NCBI RefSeq assembly: GCF_003711515.1
Contig: NW_021167083.1
Span: 2,489,451-2,553,450 of the forward strand
Direction: 5' to 3'
DNA length: 64,000 bases
DNA from: Sodiomyces alkalinus F11
Lineage: Eukaryota; Ascomycota; Sordariomycetes; Glomerellales; Plectosphaerellaceae
Positions 35,755 through 47,158 of this stretch are shown piece after piece. Positions within the stretch are counted from its first letter, which is position 1. Each line of letters opens with the position of its first letter. Below the pieces are notes generated by a model. It was not told the DNA's origin and made no database searches. It saw nothing but the letters and a program-made list of their open reading frames with translations. The position numbers and the translations under genes were made by a program.

Positions 35755-37340
35755 ACCCGTCGGCTATAAATAGATCTAAAGACGCGACGTTCGAGTATAA
35801 TTTCTCTAGATACTTTTATCGGGGACGAATAGACGAGGGCCTTATATTCGAGGGCTATTTTAGGGTAATTACCCTATTCGGTAATAAGAGTCTGCTTATC
35901 TCTAAACTTTCTATATCGGGCGCCGCGTTTTATATTTAGCGTAAAGATAATAAGGAAATTATTATAGATTACTAAAACCGTGCTACCGCTTTAGGATATA
36001 ACGACCTAACTAACCGTGCCCTACGCCGTATAGTATTTACCCCCGTATTCGAGGCTAATAAAGTTATTAGTATAAATAACGCCGAAGCCCTTATACTCGT
36101 CTACCCCTAGCCCTAGTTTCTGCTAGACTATAATCTTAACGTGTAAAGTTAGATAAGGCCCGCCGAAATATTCGAGTAATATCTTACTAGTATACCTCGA
36201 TATAACGCCCCCTAAGGACTAGACGGCAGGTTTCTGCTAAATACCCCGTCCGCCCCCTATAGTGCCGCGCCTGCTATGCCGTAGAACCTACGTATTAACC
36301 TAATTCCCTTCCCTATCCGTTCTGGCTAAAGCACTATTAATACTAGCACCCCTAGTAAGTCCTTACTAATCCCTATAATAGATAGGGCTATTCCCGGTAA
36401 GGTATTACGGGAGATAAATGAGTTAGCCTACCTGGCTTTTAGTCTAGCGAGCGTTATAGAAGCTCGCCACGGGAATAAGGTGGATAATACTATATTCCTT
36501 ATAGGTACGCGGGACTATTATAGCCTTATCTAACCCCTCGCTACCTCTATAGTATAATTCCTGTAAATAACCTTATAGATAATAACGCCTAGTATCCAGC
36601 GTGTTATAGATATCCTCGCCTAGCTTTATATAGGCGCCGCCGTGAATGCCTAGACCGCGTCGGCCGGGCCTTTAGCCACCCTATCTATAGGCACTAAACG
36701 TCCTTATTAAGGATATATAAGCTCCTTACTCTCTAAGCGCTTTATAGCGCGCCCCAGTAAAGAGATAATTTAGATAATAGAATATAAGTATCTAGCTAAA
36801 TATTTATTTAACTCTAATACTATATTCGTGTTTAAGGAAGTCTTATACGATAAATAGAGGTTAGCTATATTCTTTTAGCGCGGCTAGGGTATTATCCTGC
36901 CGGTGCCGGTTACGGGGTGGGTAAAGAGATTTATCGCGGATTAGGTCATCCCTAATAAAACCTAAAATGCTATAGGCTTACTGTTCCTACTCGGCGTCTA
37001 GCGTATAGAGGACTATACCCAGATTACTAGGCTTAACCCTAACGGCGTAGTGGATACCGATAAACGCGTAACTATAGCCGAGTATTTTACTAAGTATCCG
37101 ACGCGCGTATAGAATCTAATAATCTATACTAGCGTCCTTACCTAGTATTTCGATGAGCCGGGCATTAGGGGTCTCCTCTCAGCGTATAATATCGACTGTA
37201 ACGAGATCGATAAGCGCGTAGTCGGATTAGCTAGTAGTAATATCGAAACTATCCTCGGATACGATAAGGAAAATTAGGGGTTCCTAGACGACGATAAGGA
37301 ATTACCGTAGGTGGAGGAAGTATAAGGAATAAGGACTTTA
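35755..37340 (+). pseudogene. Extra sense ORF (ORF3) after pol in Gypsy E, unrecognised
   Basis: A single plus-strand frame of about 530 codons, with Gln-type stops only as far as I can read. Text includes FEYNFSRYFYRGRIDEGLIF, VITLFGNKSLLISKLSISGA, RALRRIVFTPVFEANKVISI, REINELAYLAFSLASVIEA and TRLNPNGVVDTDKRVTIAEYF. It ends ETILGYDKEN, stop, GFLDDDKELP. A possible start is at or before 35694 (ATG at 35696) but the phase there is unclear. No clear signal peptide, membrane segment or Cys pattern argues for an envelope. Element G retains a related C-terminus, so the ORF seems to be a family trait. Function unknown. Confidence 0.6.
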
Positions 37341-37914
37341 TGTAACGTTTATTTAGTTCTCGCGGTTTATATTTAGCGTTTAGTATACAAGCGTATATAA
37401 CGATATAGAGTATATATAGTAAAGGGGAATAAGTGTATAGTTAGTAAAACGGGTTCTGGTATTTAGGTTATATTACTTATATCTTAATTAGCGTGGTTGG
37501 ATTTTAGCCTATAATAGAACGGGTATATATAGAGGAAAAGACGGCGTATATATACGCTATCGTACAATAAGACTTAGGTAGTTTAGTTAGTCGTGTTAGT
37601 TTGGTTTTTGTTTTCTCTGTTTTTCTTACTCTCCTCCATTATTTATTTTAGTCTTCTCTATCGTCCGCGGTCGCGTCAGACGTGACGGCACTATATAGCT
37701 ATAAACGTGGCGCGGAGAATTAGTAGATAGCGTAGTTAGCGAATAATATAGTTTATCTCTTATTTCCTTTCGTTATAAACGCTGTCTATTCGTAAGCGGT
37801 CATAAGTAATGACTACCCGTCTAGCACGCTTACCGTATACGCGTTATGTATTCTATCGCCTAACGGCTCCCTAGGACGCCCGCGGGATGTAGGGCTTTTT
37901 CCGCCCCGGGTATA
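37341..37914 (+). other. 3' leader of Gypsy E
   Basis: Non-coding. Several phrases such as TATATATAG and a T-rich block (TTTGGTTTTTGTTTTCTCTG near 37600-37620) occur. The last about 40 bases (CCCGCGGGATGTAGGGCTT then CCCCGGGTA) precede the 3' LTR and parallel element G. Confidence 0.4.
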
Positions 37915-38263
37915 TAATACGCCGGAATAGTATAGGACTATACGCACGGATAGTTCTCGCGCGCTGGGAACTATACGAACGTATAGAGCCTGTCGGCTAG
38001 TACCTAAATAAACGTTTAGGGACTGGACTAAGACCCCTAAACGCGCGTATAGCCCTGAATATCAGGAATGGACCGGCCGTATAGAGAAATAGATAGTCCG
38101 GGGCTCGCCGAGGATATATTCCCGGTAAGCCCGCCTTTAGATTAGTAGAGGATATTTTTATTATACCCTATTTTCTGTACCTAAAGGTCGCTATTCCGAA
38201 CCCTAGAAGCCCTAGGTCCGATAGTACTGGCTGGCCAGAGATATACCTGGACAGGGCATATCA
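37915..38263 (+). repeat. 3' LTR of Gypsy E
   Basis: Starts TAATACGCCGGAATAG and ends CAGGGCATATCA, followed by CTAA. 349 bp, like the 5' copy; less RIP at its right end than the 5' LTR. Confidence 0.9.
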
Positions 38264-39296
38264 CTAAAGTCTATACGGAACGGTTCTTATACTATTATTT
38301 TCGGTTTTACGGAATACCTAAGTCGATACTTAGTACCCGAGGTCCGAACTAGATACGTATGTTCTAAAAGCACTTTATAAGCTTACCTAGATATCGCGTA
38401 AGCTTAGTATAGTATACTACCCCTAAACCGATAAAGTAACTAAGTATATAAATTAAGCAGTATAAGCTTATTTATAAGCCTTTATCTATTACGCTTAAGA
38501 CGACTAGGATCGCCTACTACCTATAGTATAACTGGCCCTAAATGACCGCGAGAGCTCTATAATAGGGTTTAGTCTCTTTTTCTTAGAATATAGTTACTAC
38601 GTGGACCCAAGCTAGATAACCGAGGAGCCCCCTAAAAAACCCAGGGTATTAGCAGCGCACGATCTACTACGTCGCTTATAAGAAACGACTAAGTTCGCCT
38701 AAGCTATAATCGTGTTAATATAGCTTAGGAATAAAGAGTCCGTAAACTAATATCGTATACTAGCTAAGCGTTTTAAGGTCAACGACTTAGTCTAGGTATT
38801 ATTAGCTAAGTACTCGACTCCTCGACTATTATATAAGCTTAACTAGTTATATCGTAAATACTAAGTTATAAAAGTAGTTAGCGTATATATAGTTAGGCTC
38901 GCTATACTATCGTAAATCTATCCTTAATTCTATATAGATCTATTATGCCGCGCGGGCGATAATCCTTTATTAGGGTAGTTAGTAGATAACTCCTAACCCC
39001 CGCTTATTCGAGAAACGGCCGATAGTGAAGAATAGGAAGTATGGGAAATCCTCTATATAAGGATAACTCTATATAAGGATAAAAAGACGAGGTAGGGGAT
39101 CAAGACGTAAAGTACTAGTCGATAAGCAGGATACTATAAGCCTACTTTGGAACTATTAGAACTATTAGCGTAAACACGGGCACTTAACGAGTTTAAAAGG
39201 AAATTCGGTCTAGCTATAACGAATAACGGACCGTTAAAGACCTTTATATTAGCACTATATAGGAATCGATAGATAAACGATTATAGTATAATAGTT
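38264..39296 (+). pseudogene. Gypsy F pol, part 2: integrase end and chromodomain
   Basis: Continues the integrase with YTERFLYYYFRFYGIPKS (about 38275), a GPNWIRMF-like block, and YYPQTDGVTEYINQAV (about 38400-38455; the usual YHPQTDGQTER block). A segment at about 39020-39215 (EVWEILYIRI, then GYYKPTLELLELLA and RALNEFKRKFG) fits a chromodomain, which directs chromoviruses to modified chromatin. Gln-type stops remove function. Confidence 0.75.
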
Positions 39297-39299
39297 AGG

Positions 39300-40822
39300 A
39301 GGGAGTAAGACTTAGATTTATTTTAGGCCGGATAGGCCCCGCGCCTTAGTAACGCTTAACGCGAGCGTAGATTAATATCCTTATCCTTAAAATCGCTATC
39401 CTCGGGATTATTGACTTCCGTAAAAGTCTTACCCTTATCGCCCCGTTATAGGTTAGAGTCTGTCTCCTTAACCTTTTTATTATCGTTATTATTATCGTCT
39501 TCGTTATCGCTGTTATCGGGGATTATAACCGCGCTAGCGACGGTTATACCCGTAGACATGAAAGCCTATTTACGCTCCGTGTATTATTAGAATTCGAAAT
39601 AATAATATTAGCGCGACCGAGTATAAATATATCCCTAAATAGCCGAGTCTACTCCCTTAACTCTATAAGATTAAGGCGCCTAAAGTATTTATCGGATAAT
39701 ATCGACTCCGATAAAGGAGTAGGAGTAATGGGATAGGTATTCTTTTCCGTTACGATATTAGGAGGGACCGGGCCTAGAACCGTTACCTTACCTATAACCT
39801 TATAAGGAGGAGGCAAGGCTAGCTATTCCGCCCTAATACTAACCTCCTCCGGAGGTAATAGGTCTAATCCCGATACTATCTCTTCTAAGACCCTTATAGG
39901 AGGAGAAAAGACTAATATAACTACCTCGCTAATAACCTCGATTACGGAAGGAAATAAGGCTAGTTTAGTTACCTTATTAATAACCTCTAGAATAGGCAGC
40001 GAGGCTAACTACGGTATTACCTTTTCTTAGACCTCTTATGAAGGAGAAGGGGCTAGCGCGATTACCGTATTAGGAGCCTCCGCGGGATATATAGCTATAG
40101 ATAATATTACCATTATGGCTTCCTTAGCTATAAGAGTATCCTAGAATACCGCGTAGGCGTCGAGATACGGTTCTTACTCCTAAGAGAAGGGTTAGCGATA
40201 CGGTCTTAACCTTTAAGGGGGAGGAAGCCTTATAGGGGCGTTCTTATTATTATCGCTAATAAAGGTAACTGTCTCGAATACCCTTTACGCGTAGCCTTTA
40301 AGGTACGCTAGGAGAGGAGTATATTAGTATATCTTCGTAGAGTATATATAGTATTTCTTCCCCTAACTAGTCTAGCTATAATAAAGGCGCTTATACTTCC
40401 TATTAGCGATATCGCGCGTATAAGGAAAGCACAGCTTAGTATAAACGCTACTAGGAGGGTACGTAGGAGGCCGACTACCCCCTAACTTCTTCTTTTTAGG
40501 TAAAGGCGGCGGCGATAACGCAGATTATTATATAGTTAGTATCGCCTCGAGGTACAAGAGTATTATACCTATACTATTATAGGCAGCACGCTTACTACTA
40601 TTATTACCCCTATTATTGCTAGGGGCTAGCGCCGTCTATAAACGCTACAAGTTAGCAGGGTTACCTTATAAGAAGATCGCGAGAGAGTGATAGCTTACCT
40701 TAGACGGGGAACTCTTAAACTATACGAGTATCGATAAGGGTAGTCTATAACCGGGAGAGTTAGAGGAATTATCGTCATAAGGAGATATAAGCACATATAG
40801 AATAGCTATAGCTATTATTATT
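39300..40822 (-). pseudogene. Antisense ORF of about 500 codons in Gypsy F
   Basis: The minus strand, between the end of pol and the 3' LTR, holds one long frame from about 40822 to about 39700, where one frameshift moves it to the frame ending near 39300. Interruptions are Gln-type stops. Readable text includes NSSNSPGYRLPLSILV, PKKKKLGGSRPPTYPPSSVY, RDIANRKYKRLYYS, LLAYLKGYA and FETVTFISDN, then GVDIIRQILQAP and an acidic Asn/Asp tail (IIPDNSDNEDDNNNDNKK). The start codon was probably an ATG now ATA, in the ATA/GCT run near 40800-40822. It converges on pol. I recognise no domain. An accessory antisense gene of the element or a captured host gene are the two readings. Confidence 0.55.
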
Positions 40823-41050
40823 ATTATTATAGTTAAAGAGAAAAAGAGAGGAAAAGGGAGTCTATAAGGATAACGGAGCCAATATATCTACGGTAGGATC
40901 TACGCGAGGGAGGCCTATATTGGTATTTCGGGCACGTGAATAAAGTATCGAGGTAAAGGCGAGGTAAGATAAAGGGGTACGCCTATCCTTTTATTATAGC
41001 GACGTAAGGGGGAGCTAAGGTATAACGGGGACGCGCGGTTATAAACCCCC

Positions 41051-41072
41051 CGGAGGGAGGAGGGGGGGGATT
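41051..41072 (+). other. Polypurine tract of Gypsy F
   Basis: CGGAGGGAGGAGGGGGGGA directly precedes the 3' LTR and is the expected primer for plus-strand synthesis. Confidence 0.7.
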
Positions 41073-41286
41073 TATTACGGGTTAGCCCCAATATAGAGAA
41101 TCCGGCTATACACCGGATCTTCCTAACTACGCGCTTAGTTAACGGACCTATATCGCTTAGTTATCGCTATCTTATAGCTAGCCTAGCGCTATAGACTTTT
41201 CTCCTTTTTCTTCTTCCTTCCTTAGTCCTAGATAATCTATTATTACGACCTCACTTAGTGCTACGACCTATAACCAGTCGTTAACA
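41073..41286 (+). repeat. 3' LTR of Gypsy F
   Basis: Starts TATTACGGGTTAGCCCC, ends CAGTCGTTAACA, followed by TSD CCTCT. Same length (214 bp) as the 5' LTR. Confidence 0.9.
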
Positions 41287-41640
41287 CCTCTATATCTTCT
41301 AATACTGTATCGCCGAATCGTAGGTATACTGCCTAGCGGCTATTAGATCTAACTACTACGTAAGCGTAGTTTCCGTTTATAGGATAGCGTTTAAAGCTTA
41401 GAAGTTAGTGTAGGAAGGTAAAATAGGCTTTTAAGGAGTGGGAATAGAATTATTAGGGCATACATAATCCTACACGTTATTATTAACGGCAGTAGCTTTG
41501 TAGTGGCTATACTAGAGCTCCTACTCGCGATAGGTTTTATAGATAATAAGCTTATAGTCCGGTATCTTAGTTCTAGATTAACTCGCTGTGTCGGCGCTAC
41601 TAGATAGCTTATTAATCGGTAGTAGTAAGGGTAAACGAGC
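41287..41640 (-). pseudogene. Copia H gag N-terminal piece
   Basis: The N-terminal gag of family C, displaced 17 kb from its continuation by Gypsy F. An open minus-strand run (from YYRLISYLVAPTQRV near 41610 to about 41391) is a genuine gag remnant in the sense frame and aligns with C near 5605-5760. The run beyond 41640 (MATLPVEQP) lies in unrelated flanking DNA and is probably not part of gag. Confidence 0.65.
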
Positions 41641-42440
41641 TTAGCAGGTTGCTCTACGGGCAACGTCGCCAAGCTCGCCAGCGCCCCCCCCCCCCTTTAT
41701 TAGGGGTGGGGGGGAGGGGCCGGGGCTAATTATATAACCCACTCTATACCACTAAATAACTGTATATATCCGAAAATAACTATAAAACGCCTGCTTTTTA
41801 TTTTCTATAGCTATTTATTAGTTCCTTTCACGCTATAAGAACGTTTTTTTATTATTTCTTTAATACCGTAAAAGGCTATTTTTTATTATATTAATCGCGC
41901 TTTATACCTCGTACTTAAGGGTCGATTCCTCTCTATAGGCGCTAGTATCAGCTTCTTTTATCCCCCTGTATTCCTCTCCTACTATCCCCCGGCCGTAAAT
42001 AGTATCGTCGGTAAGTAAGTAATAGGTATAAATAATCGCTATACCCCCTACAAACGCGTCAATACTAATTAATAGCTTACCGTATAGGTAAGGCCACTAC
42101 GCTCGCCCCTATAAGGGGCTATACATATAACCCAATTATCTAACGATATTATGTAAATCAATATACTCTATAATATGTATAATTATTATTATTTATACGT
42201 AAAGGTTGTTTATTTTTGATAGTTCCTAAAATGGGTTAAAACTATAAAACTACGAAGATCTACGATACGAAGAAACTTATAACTAAATAGATATATTATA
42301 CGTTTTTAAGTAAGTAAAGAAATTACACCTGGTATATAATATAAAAAGAGCGTTATATAATATAATTAGGATAATATTACATTTTATTAATATACTTTTT
42401 ATACTATGTTGATAAAATATAATAATACTAAAATAGCTTT
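41641..42440. other. Unassigned AT-rich flank with C12 tract
   Basis: No gene seen. Near 41641-41730 the sequence keeps CpA/TpG and contains twelve C (41684-41695) followed by a G-rich arm (GGGGTGGGGGGGAGGGG), able to pair with the C tract. The remainder is AT-rich with T-runs. It is the left flank of Copia M (TSD GCTTT at 42436-42440). Confidence 0.5.
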
Positions 42441-42816
42441 TGTTAATAGTAATATTATTACTAATAATATCCTTAATATCCTTCGAGTATATCCTTCGTA
42501 CTCGAATAAAGAATATCTTCCCCGTAAGCCTAGACCGTTCTCTTTCGAGTTAGTTTATCTAATACGAGTTAGATAAAGGATTACGATATTATTACGATAT
42601 CGATCTCTTTATACAGAAAGAAAGAATAAAGAATATTCACCCATTCCCTCCGTTTAGTTCTTCCTTTCTTTATTCTTCTTATTAATCGCTTTTTCTCGAT
42701 CTATACGGGCATAGAAATCCCACTTTATAATCCTAATATTACCTATCTTTTTTCCCACTACTTTTCGTGACTTTTATCCCTTCCGTTTATCCACTATCTT
42801 TAAAAGTCTTTAAAGG
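42441..42816 (+). repeat. 5' LTR of Copia M
   Basis: Starts TGTTAATAGTAATATTATT. The right edge is set by comparison with 48996-49372 and the following primer site; ends are imprecise by a few bases because the terminus is not the usual CA. Confidence 0.8.
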
Positions 42817-42834
42817 GTTATAAGACCGGAAAAG
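42817..42834 (+). other. Primer-binding site of Copia M (iMet half type)
   Basis: GTTATAAGACCGG follows the LTR and resembles GTTATGAGCCC, the complement of initiator tRNA-Met ending in the anticodon arm. Confidence 0.5.
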
Positions 42835-43640
42835 CTCGACTAAAGTCTCGAAATAATATATTCCTTAATTATCTATAGTCATAACCTAAAAAGAGAAACG
42901 CCTGATTCTAAATAATAGTCTTTATTCTTATCCGATATTCTACTTTATATACTACTAATACTACCTACCTACCTACTAACCTACTTGTCTATATTCTTAT
43001 ATCTATAATCCTATGGTTTAATCGGTTAGTCGACTTAGTTATACGTATATAACTCTATAAAATCTATAGAAAAACTATAAAAGCTATAATTACGTGAATT
43101 AAACCGGTATACTATTTTTTATATATGGATATAATATCCACTATGCTATAAGGGCTATTCTAGCTATTAATGCTAGGATATCTTTCGTTACTTATAAGTT
43201 TTTAGTTCTACCTAAGATTTCCCTATATATAGTTTTCGACCGTGGAATTCTATATAAATATCGTGTCTTCTACGCGACCCTGAATCCCCTTACTCTGCGA
43301 AGACCCACTTTAGGATCCTCGTAAGTAAGGAATTATACCGGCCCCGCTTTACACCCGCCGGAGAAAAGGAGTCCTGTCTTTAGAAATAAAGGAATTCTGT
43401 TATTCGTATATACGGGTATTACTTTCTTTATCTACGAAGCTACTTTTCCTCTTTTAGCATAAAGGACTATATATCGGCTGTACTTTAGACCCACACGAAT
43501 AAACGTATCGTTATAGTAACCGCCCGTGTATATAATAAAGAAAAGAATAAAGAAAAGAACTATTTTCCTTATTTGTATTATAACTTTATTAGTTCTTATC
43601 TAAAATAAATAAAGTAAAGACCGTTTAGGAGCTCCTAAGA
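42835..43640 (+). other. 5' leader of Copia M
   Basis: AT-rich untranslated region with short repeated CCTACCTACCTACT motifs near 42963. No frame conserved with other Copia elements. Confidence 0.4.
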
Positions 43641-44790
43641 TACCCGCGTAGGCTAAACCTAGGGATATTAATATAAAGAAGCTAAAGGGTAGTTAAGACT
43701 ATTAAACCTGGATAATAACTATATATAGCTACTTTATATATCGGGCAAAGCTTCTAAAAGAGCTTATAAAACCCCTGCCTAAAAGTACCTTTAATAAGGT
43801 AAAAGAAGAATATTTAAAGACTATTAGAGATTCACTCTCCGCTTTATAAGATAGGCCCTTAACGCAGGTGTAGGACCTTAATTTTACTTTAGAAATCTAG
43901 GAAAAGCTAAAATCCCTATACAAGAAAAAGGGGTTTTAAGCTAACTACGATATCCTTACGTCGTTTTTTAACCTTAATATCTTAGAATTCCCTACGCTTC
44001 AGGACTTTCTATATAAAGTCTAAGAAAGACTGATTATCCTTTAAAGAAAGGATATTATGCTACTTAATAAGATAGTCTTTACGTAGACTCTAAATCGCCT
44101 AGATAAGCGATATAATATGGTTATTTTGTAGATTACGTAGGCTTTTTAGCACGATATCGATAGCTATATATTCGATAAAACGGTTACGGAACTAGTAGAT
44201 ATATCGAGGAAAGTTATCTTTTCTACCTTAAAGGCCCTGCTTATAAAGGTATAGACAAATCAAAATAATTAGAAGAAATAGTCGAATAGAGGCTAAAGTA
44301 GTTAAAAGAACCTTTTCTGTAGTAACTATAAAAAGTCTGGATATCTGCCGATAAACTGGTATTTTCTATACCAGGAAGAAGCCCCCGTAGATTAGGGGGT
44401 TAAGACAAATTCAGGTTCGAGGAAAAATACCTCAAATTGGGTAAATAAAAATAAGAATCCTCTGAAGAAGACGGCACTATCAAAGCTATCGATACGAGAG
44501 TCTAAAGTACTTAACTTCTTCCGTTACTATGAGTAATAGAAGCTGTTGGGGAAAATAAGTAGCGAGGAAACTATTAATTTAGTTTATAATATACCGCCTT
44601 TTAAGGAGGATTTTTCGGAAGCTGATACCGATAATAAAGCCGAAAATTAGTAGTACGAAGAAGGGGAATTAGAAGAAAAAGCAGAAAAAGAAAAAGAATA
44701 AGAATAAGACGATTAGGAAGAAGAAGAAGACGACTCGGATAACCAGGTTCTTTTTTTAAGACGTTCCTATTATGCCTAAGCCTACACGTC
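43641..44790 (+). pseudogene. Copia M gag
   Basis: The frame reads KKLKGS, stop, DY, then WIITIYSYFIY near 43680-43730 (the LxGxxNYxxW motif of Copia gag, with a stop). Continues through LLNKIVFT, RLDKRYNMVIL, and a knuckle remnant CSNYKKSGYLPINWYF near 44315-44360, where three ligands are lost. An acidic Glu/Lys-rich tail (EEGELEEKAEKEKE region, 44655-44750) follows. Gln-type stops are fewer than in other elements. Confidence 0.7.
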
Positions 44791-44929
44791 TCCCGGACTC
44801 TTACGCGGAAGACCTAATAGATATTAAATAGGTATTTATCCTTTAAAATAAACCCTAAATTAATATAACCCCTTAAAATACTAATATACATATAGGACGG
44901 GTAGTGGAAAATGTTAATAGGATTTTAGA

Positions 44930-47106
44930 TAATTTAATTAAATTGGATTTGACTTTTTATATCGACAGTGGCGGTACGGTATACGTAGTAGTACATAAAA
45001 CACTCTTTTCTACGTATAAAACCACTAAAAGCACTACTAGTTAGGATAATACAAATAAAATAAAAGTAATACGTATTAGTGACTATTATACTAAATTCAG
45101 GGATTCAGGAGGAATACTACTACTTCAGAACTATTTATTTATTCCCGAATTAGGTACTAATATTATTGGCCTTTCTATCCTGGATAAGAAAAGAATCTAC
45201 GGCCTTACAGGAAATAACTAGCTTATACTATTCCAGAATAACCAAACTAAAACCACTAACGTTTATACTAGAGCCGTTTCATATAACGGCCTTTACTAGG
45301 CTTTGGCTCGGGCCCTAATATACGGGGGGGTAATAGGGTTATCGTGACGGTCCTTATAGATTTATAGCGCTATAAATATAACAGGAATAAAGAAGACTGT
45401 TTTAGATAAAAGAAAAGGAATAAAGGAATGGTTAGATATAAAGAACACGGTCTTAGAAAAGACCCACTTAAAGACCCAATTAAAGACCCACTCTTTAGGT
45501 TTATAAAGGAATAGTTAGGTCGTGGAACAAAGAAAAGGATAACTGGTAGAATAAAGAGACCCGGCAGAATAAAGAATAGAATAAAGAGACCGAAATAACC
45601 GTCGGAAAATAATAAATAACAAAAAGAATATAATGCTATAGCACTGCAGGATAGGTTATATTAACCCCACTACTTTAAAATATATAAATAAGAATAGTAT
45701 AAATGTATCTAAAGAAGATATGCTAGAAATACAGAGCAATAAAGCCTATAGAAAAATCAAGTTAGCTACGCTCGCGAATAAAGAATCTATAAATAAATAT
45801 AAGGATTTTTCCTACCTTACAAAGGTATATACAGATTTATACGGGCCTATTAACCCTATAACGTATAATAGAAAGCGTTCCCTTCTGCTTATAATAGACC
45901 GTTCTACCCGGTATCTATAGGCAAAACTACTTATACATAAGTCTGAAATAACTGTTATAAACGTAATAAAAGAGTGGAAAGTTCCCGTTAAAGTTAATGA
46001 ATATGATATAAAACTAAAAGGGGTATATACCGACGGCGGAAAAGAAGTTACGAATACCTTCTTTAAAAGACTCTTCGTCGGTGTAAATTACAATATAAAA
46101 CTCCCGTATACCCACAAGACTTAAGGCGTGATAGAACGGGTTATAAGGACTATAATAGAAAAAGTCCGTTATTTTCTTTCCCACTTAGGCCTATCTAAAT
46201 ACCTTTAGGTGAATACGGTTTATTTAGCCGTGTATACGTATAATAGAATACCTGATTGAGTAGTAGGGTTTAAAACGCCTTACAGATTAGTAGAAAATCG
46301 TAAACCTAATATAAAAGATATTCGGATATAGGGTTTTATTACATATTATAACAATAACGACCCGAAAGTAAAGAAACTGGATCCACGAGAATTTCAGGGT
46401 GCTTTAGTAGGTTATAACGATTATAATTATAAAATATATAATCCTTACTCTAGGAAGACTAACTAGGGTCGTGACGTTTATATTCTAGAAAATCAGTTTC
46501 TGACTTCTTCTTCTGATACTATAATTAATAAAAAAAACCCTATAACCTATATAAATAATAAGTCTTGTACTATAAGCATACCGTAAGCAGAACCGGTTTT
46601 CGACCGCGAGTCTTATCTACTCGGCGAGTACTATAACAATACTAAATAAACGTTTAGGTCTACCTAAACCGAAGAAGAAGATAATAATAATAAAAACCAT
46701 AAAAGACGTAAGAGTCTTCGAGTAGCGGGCGGTACTAATCCAGCCGAAAATAATAATACTAATAATATAACCGCCGACCCGGTTAATAACGGCCTTAAAT
46801 CCAGGTTAGAAATTCAAATCCCTTCTAAATCTTCGAAGGACAACGATAACGACCATATATAGTACGATAATAATAAGCGCTTATTATATATAACTAAAGA
46901 TACTCTATCCGGGAACCTATAGTTTTAAGAAGATTCCCACTTTCTTTTAACTGTAAATTCTTTATACGAACTAGCTACTTATAGATAGGCCATAAACTGC
47001 TCTGATAAAAGTAAGTGGAGAGAAGCTATAGTAGCTAAAATAACTGAACTTGAAAATAGAACGTCCTGGGATCTAATAAGTATAAAGGATACGCCTTAAT
47101 ATAATA

Positions 47107-47158
<52 letters not shown>

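Larger units (their letters stand above)
28234..38263 (+). mobile_element. Gypsy E (chromovirus with an extra 3' ORF), inserted in F
   Basis: About 10.0 kb with two 349-bp LTRs. Order: gag, protease, RT, RNase H, integrase, chromodomain, then a further sense ORF (35755-37340) and a long 3' leader. CTAA flanks both ends (28230-28233, 38264-38267). The integrase frame of F continues across it, which proves the insertion. Confidence 0.9.
24032..41286 (+). mobile_element. Gypsy F (chromovirus-like), split by Gypsy E
   Basis: Complete LTR element: LTRs of 214 bp, gag with zinc knuckle, protease, reverse transcriptase, RNase H, integrase, a chromodomain-like end, then an antisense ORF and a polypurine tract. 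TSD CCTCT (24027-24031, 41287-41291) proves insertion into Copia H. Without element E the length is about 7.2 kb. Confidence 0.9.
21987..41640 (-). mobile_element. Copia H (family C), minus strand, host of nested insertions
   Basis: Three pieces of one family-C Copia remain: 21987-22760, 23936-24031 and 41287-41640. Joined, they match D at about 61320-62850 and K at about 3960-5190. Between them sit miniature element I (TSD CGTGG) and Gypsy F (TSD CCTCT). The 5' LTR is absent: homology ends near 41640. The 3' part is replaced by element G. Confidence 0.8.

Noticed and set aside
35755..37340. Envelope gene making E a retrovirus-like element
   Set aside because: No signal peptide, membrane anchor or Cys pattern is readable; position alone is not enough.
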